This document shows, one piece after another, positions 47,264 to 57,480 of a stretch of 64,000 nt of DNA. Source of the DNA: Artemisia argyi (lineage: Eukaryota; Streptophyta; Magnoliopsida; Asterales; Asteraceae). Each line of letters starts with the position of its first letter. The first letter of the stretch is position 1. The notes under the pieces were generated by a model that saw only the letters and a list, made by a program, of their open reading frames with translations, did no database searches and was not told the DNA's origin. Both the position numbers and the translations under genes were made by a program. The stretch is from assembly GCA_030686995.1 (NCBI GenBank), contig CM060684.1:8887897-8951896 (forward strand), written 5' to 3'.

Positions 47264-47990
47264 CCCTTCGTAGCACTACCACTAGCTTCACCTATAACAA
47301 GTACAACAAAGCAACATAAGCACAACGCTTAGTTAGATGACATATAAAAGCATAACATAAACGGCATAATACTAGTGTTGCTTTGTAAATCTGAGGATGC
47401 TTGCAATTAGCCTTGCACTAGTCGTCCACTTAGGACGCTATGAACCCGCGTTGGTTCAATATAGCTAAAAATGTTCTAGTCGTCCACTTAGGACGTCTAA
47501 GTCATATATTCCATGACTTTGAGCCACTCATACACAATAGTCATCCATTTAGGATGTCTAAGTCCCATTTTACAAGATGAGATGCTAATAAAGGCTCGGT
47601 CGTCCACTTAGGACATCTAGGCTCCCTTTCGAAGCATGTCATGACATAATAACACATGTCGTCCACTTAGGACGTCTACACCCTTCTTTCGGGTCATAAT
47701 GCCTATATTTATGCAAATCGTCCACTTAGGACGACTAATTCAGCTATGTCGCCCACTTAGGACGCTATACTAGTAATATCGTGGAATTAGAGTTAAAATC
47801 GCATAACTAAACCCAAACGGGTCATTCGGGGCTGTTTCGACCCGTCTAGCATAATTGACATATAAACATACAAAGAGTAACTCATTTAGGTACATAACGT
47901 ATATAACACCATTGCATCATAATCCCTAAACCTGGAAAAGGACCTCCTGAGTTTAGTAATCCTCCCAGACGCCTTATCAATGGTGATAGC
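47264..47990. repeat. 59-bp-period array with palindromic core, probably part of an older LTR
   Basis: Seven copies of GTCGTCCACTTAGGACG or close variants start at 47421, 47479, 47540, 47599, 47658, 47717 and 47748, that is at steps of 58, 61, 59, 59, 59 and 31. The core is a dyad (CGTCC / GGACG around ACTTA). Between cores only a CTAAG- or CTA-like start is conserved. The third copy changes both arms together to CATCC / GGATG. No gene. Confidence 0.85.
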
Positions 47991-48700
47991 AGTCACTGTT
48001 GCATAAGTAACTTGGTTCGTAACTCTAAAATAGAACATAAATATGCCCATAAGCTGTTACATAAGTAACGCATCATGCAGTTCTAGTTTCGGGGTGTTTG
48101 AATTAACTTATGTTGAAGAGCATATGCAGTTTAGTAATATTGCACAAATCCCAAAAACAATACAATTAAACGATTAAACAAACCATATATTTGATAAAGT
48201 TTTATAATACCGAAATGGGCAACGTGGAATACAAAAATCAATAGCGCAGTCTTACACCTCACCTCATTGACACTAAGACCAAGTGTCTGAAGCAAATGAT
48301 TGAATATGTGTTTTGGTAAATGGTTATCTATGTTTGTCACTTGTTAAGGTGATTGCTAGTTATTAAGGGTGTTATAAGACAAATTTAAAAAACTAATATA
48401 AAGCAACCAACACGACTTTATCCAATTATCATGAAATGTAGCTAAAATAACAGATAGGAAGCAAAATGATAAGTGAAAGTACAAATTGGATGATAAAAGT
48501 TACTACATGGATACGATCTTATTATAAATTTACTAACCTCTAGTTAAATAATTTGAGTTAGGCATATGATCAAACATGTTATACGCAACAACAATTTTAG
48601 AGTTGAAATAATTAAAACTAATCACAACTAGTATATAACTGTAACTACAAACCTCTAACGAACATGGCGCATTTTACATAATGGTAAAAATTTACCTGAC
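47991..48700. other. Intergenic, nothing recognised
   Basis: AT-rich, short frames only, no repeat ends identified. Confidence 0.5.
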
Positions 48701-48719
48701 GAAAATTGTCATCCTTGAC

Positions 48720-48900
48720 TTGTCCAGTCACATTCATTGTACTTTTCCGGTTAGACCCGGTCATTTCCGGTAAGAACAGGCCATTTCCGGTTAAGACCCG
48801 GTTTAACCCGGTTATATTGGGCTTGAAATGAATCCACATATGAACAACTTTTGGTTAGTGGTAGTTGAGTCAAGTAGACACGTGTTGATAGGTGAAGGTT
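48720..48900. repeat. Isolated piece of composite repeat R with CCGGT minisatellite
   Basis: A CATTGTACTTTTCCGGT start, several copies of TTTCCGGT and AGACCCGGT, then AATCCACATATGAACAA and the GTAGTTGAGTCAAGTAGA phrase that opens the armadillo fragment elsewhere. The rest of R is absent. Confidence 0.75.
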
Positions 48901-49453
48901 ATTGCATCCTTTGATACTTTATAAGAGATAAAGCTTAGCCTTCAAATTTATTTATTTATTCTTGTGTTAAAAATAAACACCATACATTTGTCTTTTTTTG
49001 TCTTGGTCTATGATGCTTTTGATGAAATTTGAATTGAAGTAGCATATACGTGTCTGACTGTTTTATACTACAGTATATGCTAATGATTTATACTTCTATG
49101 CTTTCTTTCTTTTGTGAACTAAATACTATTTATATTAACTCGTATTGGTAATTAAAGCATCTCTATATAGTACAGGTTTATAGAGAAGGTCCATGTCGTA
49201 TGAAGGTAGCATAAAGGACACCCACTTGACTATAAAAGGAAAGGCCGGTTCGAATCAGCAAGACTATAAAGATGTAAAATAACATCATGAGGATTATCAC
49301 TAGCTTTAGACGTATTTTTACACTTGCAAAATATTCGATATGACTTAAATACAGCCCTTAACTGTCAAATTTTCTAGTTACGGTTCTTGTGAACCTATTC
49401 ATAATTTTAACCACTTGATTGTAAAACTAAACCAATAAAAATAGTGTCACTTA
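48901..49453. other. Intergenic, nothing recognised
   Basis: No coding potential or repeat boundary seen. Confidence 0.5.
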
Positions 49454-49653
49454 GGGGGTGTTTCTTTTTCCATTAGCTAAAGGAATGAGTCCACACAAAG
49501 TATTTAATAATGTTTTTTTGAATGTGGAGCCCACATTTTTTCACTAGCACCTCTATATTCTCAAGTCATATAAATATGATCTCCCCGCATTAAAAGACTC
49601 ATATAGAACGTGGGACCCACATGGCATTAGCTAAAGAAAAAAAAGAAACACTC
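49454..49653. mobile_element. Short MITE, Tourist-like
   Basis: Ends GGGGGTGTTTCTTTTTCC and (complemented) GAGTGTTTCTTTTTTTTC followed by TTAGCTAA in both. Left flank TTA, right flank TAG, so the target duplication is not clean. Related ends occur in family R (15546 and 17511). Confidence 0.6.
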
Positions 49654-49849
49654 TAGTATAAATAAAACCAGAAATTTAATGGATGAAATCCATTTTTGTG
49701 TAGATAAATCAGAGTGCATTGCATATATATCCATTCAATATTGCATATGCAATTCCCCTTTATTTTAATGAGTGAGATGTTTAAGGATGAACTTTATTAA
49801 TAAATTCGATAGTAACAATAATATTAATAAAAATTTACTTTTGGTGACA

Positions 49850-49945
49850 AAAAAAGAGCTAGGAGTAACCAGATGACTCGAACACGTGACCAGAATTTCA
49901 TAAGAATTAGGAAATCAAGCTTAGCCATCAGGCCATCCATGCTCA
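49850..49945 (-). mobile_element. tRNA-derived SINE-like element, copy 1
   Basis: On the minus strand the order is GATGGCCTGATGGCTAAG (box A-like), about 35 bases, then GGTCACGTGTTCGAGTC (box B-like), the spacing of a tRNA-type internal Pol III promoter, followed by an A/T-rich tail. Not a tRNA gene: the acceptor stem and anticodon arm are not formed. Related boxes are near 2410, 15510, 16855, 24590 and 50370. Confidence 0.6.
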
Positions 49946-50354
49946 CAAGTTTGATTCTCAAATTCAATTATTTCTATTTTGTGTTAAAACTAACCAACAA
50001 CATATATCACCTATTTTTTTTATTGTTTTGATTTTTGATAAAATGCCACTGATGGACTTTGGACCTTTTTTTTTTTTTTTTTTTTTTTTTTTGCGAAAAA
50101 CATAAAATATATATTGAAAACTCTTAATCAACAAAAGTTAAGAAAGAGAAAATATTACAATTCAGCTTTTTGCTAGTAGATGAACATGCTATAAAAACTA
50201 CTATGACTTAAGCCTAAATAGGCAAACAAGTGAACTTTGAAACTGGCCATATGAGCATTCAAGTTGAACAAAACAAAAGCACATTGAAAATAAGAAGGAA
50301 AAAAACATAAAAGGTAAATAACATTGAAAAGAAGAGAAAAAAAAAACATAAAAA

Positions 50355-50445
50355 AGGGGCGAAGTAGATGTAATGATTCGAACATGAGATCTAACGTTTA
50401 TTAGCTATCATTCTTAGCCATCACACCACTCACACCTACAAGTTT
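50355..50445 (-). mobile_element. tRNA-derived SINE-like element, copy 2
   Basis: Minus strand: GTGGTGTGATGGCTAAG, a spacer, then GATCTCATGTTCGAATC, a closer match to a Pol III box B. Followed by an A-rich tail toward 50340. Confidence 0.6.
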
Positions 50446-51520
50446 CTATCCCATATTTAATATTTATATTTGTGTAAAGAATAATCACCATACACCTTTC
50501 TTTAAACTCTTGTTTATATGAAGCATTAATTTTTCACAAAGAGGACAAAAACACTTAATCTCTTATATAATTAAAAATGATGATTTTTTATACCCGCGTT
50601 TAGTTGCATGGCACGACATGTTACGTGAAAAAAAAATGTAGTTATTATAATATCTTATTAAAAGCGGTTTAGTTTTCTTTTACTTATACTATGTTTTAAA
50701 AATATATGAAGTATTAGACTAAAAACATTAAATTATTTGGCAAAATACTTAAAAAGTTACTTTTAAGCAAGAAAGCAAAAAACTTGCTAATTTAGTTATA
50801 CTAAAGAATACTTAACTACAACTATGCAAAAGCTAAAAAAAAATAATAATAAATAAAATAAAATAAAATAATTAAAAAAAAAATACTAAATTGTGAACTT
50901 AGGGACTGTTTTTGAAAATCAGCGTAATCAAAGAAATTATTTATGAAACTTTTCATATAGCAATGGATTTCGCTAAATGAGGTAACTATCATAGACTTTT
51001 TATGTAACTTTTCGTTACATAGTCGGTCACTAGACTTATGTTAATCACTATATTTGTAATTGCATTGTTACTAAAAACTAGTTACCAGTTATCCTACTAA
51101 AAAGGCGTTCGCCAATACTTAAAAAACTTGACCAGTTTGTAAAGTCCGCTCGAATTGGCTTTGTTATATGGTCGTCACCAAAAGTGGAAGACAATTTTGA
51201 CAATATCTAAATGTGAGACATGTCTTTGTTTACTTATTGTACCTTCTTGGGCATATATGAGCAACTAAATACATAAGCATATTCTATCATCCAAAGCATA
51301 AGGATGTAGCAGATAATAAGATTACATTTTCCTACTTAATGACGTACAGAAACCAATAATGCACCTTGCTCGTCCCACAAAGGTCGTTGAAGTGAACATA
51401 AAAGAGCCTCATCTTCTATTACATCAAACTTAGCAATCTAAGTTCACACAAAAAAAAAAAATAAATAAATAAATAAATAAATAAAACCCTTAGCAATCTG
51501 CTATATTTCCTTAACAAGAT
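50446..51520. other. Intergenic, nothing recognised
   Basis: AT-rich; a poly(T) run lies further left (50069-50091) and an (AAAT)n run at 51452-51484. No gene. Confidence 0.5.
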
Positions 51521-51811
51521 GATGAAATTCCCCAAAAGGTACAAAAAGCTTTGGGTATTTCATGACTTGGTCACCAATTGACCCCTTTCTCCATTTTGAT
51601 CATGCTCGACCACCCAGTTTTTAACATGTGTCATTCCGACTGCTCGACTCCATCCAAATTTTGACATGTGTCTTTCTTTTGTACTTTTTCTAAGAAAAAG
51701 TACAAAATGAATGACACGTGTCAAAATTTAGGTGGAGTCGAGTATGACCAAAAAAAAATGATCAAGTCATGAAATACCCAAAGGTTTTTGTACCTTTTTG
51801 AAAATTTCCTC
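51521..51811. mobile_element. Small fold-back MITE with 9-bp target duplication (Mutator-like)
   Basis: The target TAACAAGAT is duplicated exactly (51512-51520 and 51812-51820). The two halves are near-perfect inverted repeats over about 55 bp at the ends (GGTACAAAAA, then TTTGGGTATTTCATGACTTG) and again around the centre (CACGTGTCAAAATTT and complement). 291 bp, no coding capacity. Confidence 0.86.
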
Positions 51812-51829
51812 TAACAAGATAGCAATCAG

Positions 51830-52789
51830 AAAACCAAACCAATTACCAATATCCTAATTTGGCCCTAGTCAAGTTCCAAATATAGGAATATATGTTTTGG
51901 CTAGTATCATCTTTAATCTTTATAATTATGAATCCATTAATAACTTTCTATCACATATCTTGTTTCGCCAGTGTAACTTTTCTATAAAACTAAATTAATA
52001 AAAATCGTGTCGCGTAGTATAGTATCAACAAAACTCAAAATTTAATGGATGAAATTTATTGTGGCGTCGCTAAGTCTGAGTGCACTATTATTTATGATAT
52101 TTGGGTGGAATAATCCAAGAGTTTTAAGTTCATATTTACAAACATGATTTATAATCGTTTGCATAAATGTATTTAAACTTAAGACATCTCACATTTTAAT
52201 AATTAAAGTCGTGATCTTTTTTGTGTCACTTGACCTCTTATAAACTACTTCAATGCGTAAGGCTAAGTGTAACAAGGGAGCCTCATGACCACGGTCACCA
52301 TTTTAGCGCCAATTCAGTTTTCTTTCTCTCTACAACCAACTTAGTGTAATGACATGATCGCGGTCACTACGAAAAATATATCACACATAAACACAAATAC
52401 ACTCATAAAAACCATTTAATAAAAAAAACGCCCACACACAACAAGTCACATGACTCGGTTGTCCAAGTCGTGCATACGACTAAATCATATATTTTTTTTT
52501 TTTTTTTTTTTTTTAAGCAAGATGCATCTTCCAAAAAGGTGTAACAAGGATGACCAAGTGTAAATGTGGTCATGATGAGGAGGACTCAGTCATCCGACCT
52601 TTTATTAAAAATGATCTAATATATGTTCTGGAACATGACCTTATCAATAATAGTTATCACTAATTTACACAAAAGAAAAAAAAAAGAAAAAAAAAAGAAA
52701 AAAGAAAAAGAAAATGATTAATAAAAAACTACTTTAAGTGATAAAATTGAAAAATGCATGGTAAAAATAAACAACCAGAAGAAGAAAAA
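51830..52789. other. Intergenic with dispersed repeat pieces
   Basis: Near 51860-51960 the sequence matches 14340-14430, and 52015-52090 matches 2140-2215 (phrases AAATTTAATGGATGAAAT and GAGTGCACTAT). A poly(T) run at 52492-52514. The stretch 52275-52610 has weak inverted similarity (CCTCATGACCAC and complement), possibly another MITE. Confidence 0.5.
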
Positions 52790-53014
52790 AAGTCAGCTAC
52801 GTTAGACCCGGTCAAGACACCTACAGGCATTGTACTTTTTTTCCGGTCATTTCCGGCCAAGACCCGGTCATTGCCTGTTAGACCCGGCTATATCCGGGTG
52901 TATCCGGTTAAGACACGGTCATTTCTGGTGAAGAACTGGTTATGACCCGGTTACTGGTAGTTGTTGGAAACTTGGAATAAGGTAGTTGCTATGCGAAAGA
53001 TAGGTCGTGTGTTG

Positions 53015-53514
53015 TTTAAGGATAATATGCTAGGCTGATTAGTTGTTGGAGCTGTGGGTTGCCGAATTCGAGAAATGTGGCGTGTTGTGTGTTGAGGAAT
53101 TTCTCGAGTTTTGTTGAGCTGTGGGGTGTTGGGAGTGAGTATTCGGTGTGCGAAAGCGGTTTTTAGGTCGGGGTGTAATGCGAAGGCGCGGAGAGAGTTG
53201 GGGAAAGCGATTGAGGAGAAACAAGCGGCTGTGAGAGCGTTCTCAGTTATATTGATTTGTTCGGGGAACACAAGGATTTATCAGAAGAAAGAAAGAGTGT
53301 AGCCCAGTTATTAGATCCTTCTATACCGAATTTTGATAACAAGTACCGTGTGTTGATTCTAATGTCATTAACTCATTCGAATAAATGTCGCAAACAGATG
53401 GCAAATGCGGGTGCTTTGTTGTTTTTACAAAAGCTTGTAGAAATGGATGTTGATGGTGCAAAGAAGTTACAAGAGACTATAGGTCGCGGGAAGCTATGGG
53501 GTGTGTTTGGGTGA
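53015..53514 (+). pseudogene. Armadillo-repeat gene fragment, R copy 5
   Basis: Text GVLGVSIRCAKAVF, then NAKARRELG joined straight to KAIEEKQAA, so about 18 codons of the repeat have been lost; a second short gap before AQLLDPSIPNFDNKY shifts the frame. Ends with the normal KLWGVFG and stop. Non-functional. Confidence 0.7.
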
Positions 53515-53799
53515 CCGTAATGATCATAATCGTTCTCAAACATCCGTATGTATTTATTTTAATTTACAGTTTTGTACTGCTTGTGCATCCTTGTTGTTCA
53601 TAATTTTATTCTTAGTAATTAATCTTAGTTCAGAGGCATTGTTATTACTTATTAGTTTAAAGCCATGGTGGTTAGTTGCTAGTGGCGTGTTGGCATCATA
53701 GCAACAAGTAGTTATTTCACCTCTGCGGCAATAGATAGGTTCAATCACTACTAGAGATGGTGAAATAGAGCCCCTTTAATAGAGCCCGGTTATTGAATT

Positions 53800-53990
53800 T
53801 CTATCTTAAATTGGTGACGAGTAGGAGCTATGCAAAGTTATTGAATTACAATCTTAATATATGTGAAAAGTAGCGAAGGTGTCTATCTAAATCGGTGATG
53901 GGTAGGAGCTACGAAAAGTTATTGAATTACTATCATATAAGTTAAATCGGTGACGGGTAGGAGGTGGGGAAAGTTATTGAATCACTTAGG
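53800..53990. repeat. Tandem repeat block of R copy 5
   Basis: Units with CGGTGACGGGTAGGAG and AAAGTTATTGAAT, as in R copy 3. Confidence 0.8.
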
Positions 53991-54128
53991 TACGGTATAT
54001 AATCAGTTTTACTTATTAGTCCTATAGGGTTATAGAAAGGGTCTAATGATTAGAGTGATTCCATTTACCTTAAGGTATGCAACTTATTTGGGTATGTGTC
54101 TCAATTTTAGTTTCAGTTGTTGTAGATT

Positions 54129-54610
54129 TTGAAGGAAGTTACTCCATCATCTCTTCTTAAGAACAGGGTCAGGATAGTTGACAGAAATCCAGATTTTTCT
54201 AACAATAGTTTCGAGTCTTATCAAAAACAAAAAGATAAAGTTAATTCTAACTCTACTGTGACATTTGTTGTAAACCAAGTTAAATCACCAGTCGTGGCTG
54301 CTGGTCCATCTGATAAGGCTAGGCACACACATATGCCACCGGCAGCTGCTTGTACATCTTATCAATCACATGTATTACACCCGTTTCGTTATCTATAGAT
54401 GTTTTAGACTGTACCCAAAGTATTTTGCTGATGGCCCATCTGATTTGCTGGTGCCTTCTATTTTGGAAGACAGAATGCAGATCAACTCCATCCTCCCACT
54501 GTTATGTTGGGTGAGGACGGGAAGAAGGCAACTTTAGGCTCACCGAATCAGCTTCCACCTGCTCAAGGACCTCAGGTTGCACAATTCCCGCATGCGGTTA
54601 GTCATTTGTG
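54129..54610 (+). pseudogene. Unrecognised captured coding fragment X, copy in R5
   Basis: Same frame as in R copy 3 (KEVTPSSLLKN to VVNQVKSPVVAA) but with extra residues (DRNPDFSNNS) missing from the other copy, so one of them has a deletion. Later text LGEDGKKATLGSPNQLPPAQ is in another frame. Gene of origin unknown. Confidence 0.5.
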
Positions 54611-54640
54611 GCTATAATTTACATTTTGATATATACAGAG

Positions 54641-55983
54641 AGTGATAACGAGTTTTAGTAATTTAAACATAATGGAACTCCTAATACCACTTAACCAACG
54701 AGCCATCCACACTCCCAAGTCCCAAGATACATTACCAAAAATAACAACTATACTATCATTTATTTATTTCAGTGCTAAAGAAAACTACCATATACCTTTC
54801 TCTTATTTCGTTTTTGAAATACCTGTGTGGCTGTGTTATACCTACAGGCATTATACTTTTCCGGTCATATCCGGCCAAGACCTGGCTATATCCGGTCATA
54901 TTCGGTCAAGACCCAGTCATATCGGTCAAGATCCGGTTAAACCCGGTCATCTAGACCCGGTTATGTCCGGGCAAGACCCATTGTTGTCTTGAAATGATTA
55001 CACATATGAACAGGTAGTAGCTATGCGAAATGTGTTAAGGATAATGCTAGGCTGATTAGTTCGTGCGGTGCTGTAGGTTCGTTAGTTCGCGAAATGTGGC
55101 GTGTTATGTGTTAAGGAATTTGTCGAGTTTTGTTGAGATTTGTCAAGTGTGGGACGGTTTTGGTGCAGGAGTATGGGTTTGGTTGTTTGAGTAATTTGGT
55201 TACGGAGGATGATGATTTGAAAGTGATGGTTGTTAGGAGTGGCGTTTTTGTGACTTTGAGGGTTTGGTTAGGATTGTTGAGTTGTTGAGCTGTGGGGTGT
55301 TTGGTTAGGATTGTTGAGTTATTGAGCTGTGGGTGTTTAGGATCGTTGATCGGTATGTTGGATGGGAAAGCGATTGAGGAGAAACAAGCAGCTGTGAGAG
55401 CATTGTCAATTATATTGATTTGTTTGGGGAACGGAAGGATTTATCGAAAGGAAGAAAGAGTGATAGTGAGAGTAGTTCAGTTATTAGATCCTTCTATGCT
55501 GAATTATGATAACAAGTACCCTGTGTCAATTCCAATGTCTTTAACTCATTCGAAGAAATGTCGCAAACAGATGGTAAACGCTGGTGATTTTTTGTTTTTA
55601 CAAAAGCTTGTAGAAATGGCTATTGATGGTGCAAAGAAGTTACAAGAGACTATAGGCCACGGGAAGCTATGGGGTGTGTTTGGGTGACCGTAATGATCAT
55701 AATCGTTCTCAAACATCATCTGTATGTATATATTTTAATTTACAGTTTTGCACTGCTTGTGCATCCTTGTTGTTCATAATTGTATTCTTAGTAATTGAGA
55801 GGTCAAGGCATTAGTCATCCTTGTTTTGTTAATCGGTTTGGTGACCTAACTTTGATTAAGTTGTAATCTTTATTACCAAAACTCAATAATACAACAATTA
55901 AGGATCTGAACTTAGTACTTTCATACTCAGCACTTGGTGAATCAGTTATCTCTTGAGCGTTTTCTGTAGTGAATCGAAAATAC
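54641..55983. repeat. Composite repeat family R, copy 6
   Basis: A SINE-like start (54645-54720), the longest CCGGT minisatellite (54855-54985), an armadillo fragment, and its 3' flank up to the LINE insertion. The 3' flank matches the end of copy 4 (TTGGTGACCTAACTTTGAT). Confidence 0.75.
55010..55687 (+). pseudogene. Armadillo-repeat gene fragment, R copy 6
   Basis: This copy keeps a region missing from the others: VQEYGFGCLSNLVTEDDDLK and VMVVRSGVFVTL, which are earlier armadillo repeats. Then a rearranged join (two WLGLLS-like pieces) leads into GSLIGMLDGKAIEEKQAA and on to KLWGVFG, stop (55687). The open frame 55292-55687 covers the C-terminal part. Rearrangement makes it a pseudogene. 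Confidence 0.7.
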
Positions 55984-56000
55984 ATATTATTTGCACGTTA
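55984..56000. repeat. 17-bp target duplication of the RTE LINE, left copy
   Basis: ATATTATTTGCACGTTA is repeated exactly at 57086-57102. Confidence 0.92.
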
Positions 56001-56042
56001 CAGAGTGGAAGTGGCAGAACTGAGTGACGACGGTTTTATAGG

Positions 56043-56408
56043 GTGGCGATCAGACCAGCTATCTTGTACGGGTCAGAGTGTTGGCCTATCACGAAAGCCC
56101 AGGCTAACAGAGTGGAAGTGGCAGAACTGAGAATGCTAAGGTGGATTTGTGGTAAGACCATGCTTGACATGATACCGAATGGAGTTTTCAAAGCAGAACT
56201 TGAAGTTGAAACTATAACCTCGAAGATGCGAGAAAGAAGGTTGAGGTGGTTCGGTCATGTCAGGAGAAGGCCACAGACAGTGCCAGTTAGGAGAGTCGAA
56301 GAGCTGATGGTCGACGGTTTGAGAAGGAGGGGAAGACCTAAGTTTAGGTGGGAGGATAGACTTAGGCTAGACATGAAGGAGCTTCTCTTGTCCGAGGACA
56401 TGATCTAA
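56043..56408 (+). pseudogene. LINE reverse transcriptase, C-terminal remnant
   Basis: Text AILYGSECWPI, RMLRWICGKT, RRLRWFGHVRRRP and RRGRPKFRWED is the conserved C-terminal domain of RTE-clade reverse transcriptases. The catalytic domain and the endonuclease are missing. A stop at 56406-56408 interrupts it, and the frame continues for a few more residues (RNAWRARI). Confidence 0.88.
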
Positions 56409-56479
56409 GATAGGAACGCGTGGAGAGCTAGGATTAGAACTTGCGGGTAGTTTAGGACGAGCGGTAGAAGGTTGCCTTT

Positions 56480-56950
56480 GCGTCTCGTTTTTTTTTTTTT
56501 TTTTTTTTTTTGCCTCGCCCCTTTGCGTTTTAGGTTTGGTTTGCCCCTTTGCACTTTAGGCTTTTTGGTCCCTTTGCTCGTCCCCTTTTAGGTTTTTAGT
56601 AGGCTTGTGGAGTTTCTTTTGCCTTTGCCTTAGCTTTTGCCCCTCTGGCCTTTCCTTTAGCCTCCCCTTGCGTTGCCTCAGCTTTTGCCCTTTGCTTTTG
56701 CCCCCTTGCGTTGCTACGCTTGGTTTTTTTTGTGTTGTCTTCTTGCCTTATGCTCGCTTGCCTTTCCGTTCCCCCCCCCCTCCTATATGCTTTGTTTGCT
56801 TGGTTTACTTGTTTTGCTCCTTGTTCTTGGTTTGGTACTATGTGCTTTTGTTTGTCTTTTTTCTGCTTGGTTTGTTTGGCTTTTCCCTTTTGTCTTCTTT
56901 TGCTTTTACTTGTTGCTCTTTTGCTCCTTGCACTTTTGGTTTCTATATCA
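56480..56950. repeat. Pyrimidine/GT-rich low-complexity tract inside the LINE
   Basis: A T-run (56490-56511) and then degenerate units of the type CCCTTTGC, TTTTGCC and TTGCTT. Three overlapping Cys/Leu/Phe-rich frames on the plus strand and one Lys/Ala-rich frame on the minus strand are by-products of the composition. Confidence 0.8.
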
Positions 56951-57102
56951 CTCACACTTGTGCACGTGCCGGAGGTCTCCCTGGAAGCACTCTCTCTACT
57001 CCTTGGCCTGGGGTAGGGGTAGGATCTGTCTACACTTCTATCTCCCCCATACCTCGCTCTTGCGGGATTTGGTATGTTGTTGTTGATATTATTTGCACGT
57101 TA

Positions 57103-57480
57103 TCGATTTCACAAACACATATTACAAAAACATATGTCATCTAACAAAGCTTGATATGAAAGAAAAATGAAGTTTGTTTCAAAGTACATATTTGAATAAC
57201 TTCAAAATCTCATTTCGAGTGTTCGTCATACCTTTTTCTCACTAACAATGGTGGCCGGAGAAGGCATAGGTGCCATGGTGGTTGCTAGTGGTGTGTTGGC
57301 ATCATAGCAACAAGTAGTTATTTCACCTCTAACTGCAGCAATGGATAGGTTCAATCCCCATCGTTGTCGTCCCCAAAAATAAAAGTATCATATCAAACCG
57401 ATCACAATCGACCCGATTTGCTTATTACTTCCACCCATTCTTCTTACTCTTGATATGTTCTTGTTCTTAACCTCTGTTTT
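57103..57480. repeat. Dispersed repeat segment, paralogous to 2470-2793 plus 4124-4180
   Basis: Continuous counterpart of the segment that holds the fold-back element near 3 kb: it reads TTTGCTTATTACTTCCACCC (57416-57435) with one copy of the target where the other copy has two copies and 1330 bp between them. It also keeps the GGCATCATAGCAACAAGTAG block missing from the 2.7-kb copy. Confidence 0.8.

Larger units (their letters stand above)
52790..54640. repeat. Composite repeat family R, copy 5
   Basis: Starts in the CCGGT minisatellite (52838-52960, the longest but one), then armadillo fragment, its 3' flank, the GTTGCTAGTGG phrase, the tandem-repeat block and fragment X. The upstream half of R is missing. 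Confidence 0.75.
56001..57085 (+). mobile_element. 5'-truncated RTE-type LINE
   Basis: A 17-bp target duplication bounds a 1085-bp insert with the C-terminal end of a LINE reverse transcriptase and a 3' end of the type GGATCTGTCTACACTTC then GGGATTTGG and a (GTT)n tail, characteristic of RTE elements. The first 25 bases (CAGAGTGGAAGTGGCAGAAC...) repeat 56108-56132, which shows an aberrant 5' junction. The middle (56490-56950) is a T/C/G-rich low-complexity stretch. Confidence 0.88.

Noticed and set aside
47421..47764. CRISPR-like array
   Set aside because: Repeats of 17 bp with regular spacing, but spacers are related at their starts, the core is a simple dyad, the DNA is plant nuclear and no cas genes exist.
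49855..49940. tRNA gene on the minus strand
   Set aside because: Box A and B motifs are present but no acceptor stem, anticodon loop or CCA-proximal structure can be folded; a SINE fits better.
56596..57144. Cys/Leu-rich frames on the plus strand and a Lys/Ala-rich frame on the minus strand
   Set aside because: Low-complexity 3' region of the LINE; several frames open on both strands at once.
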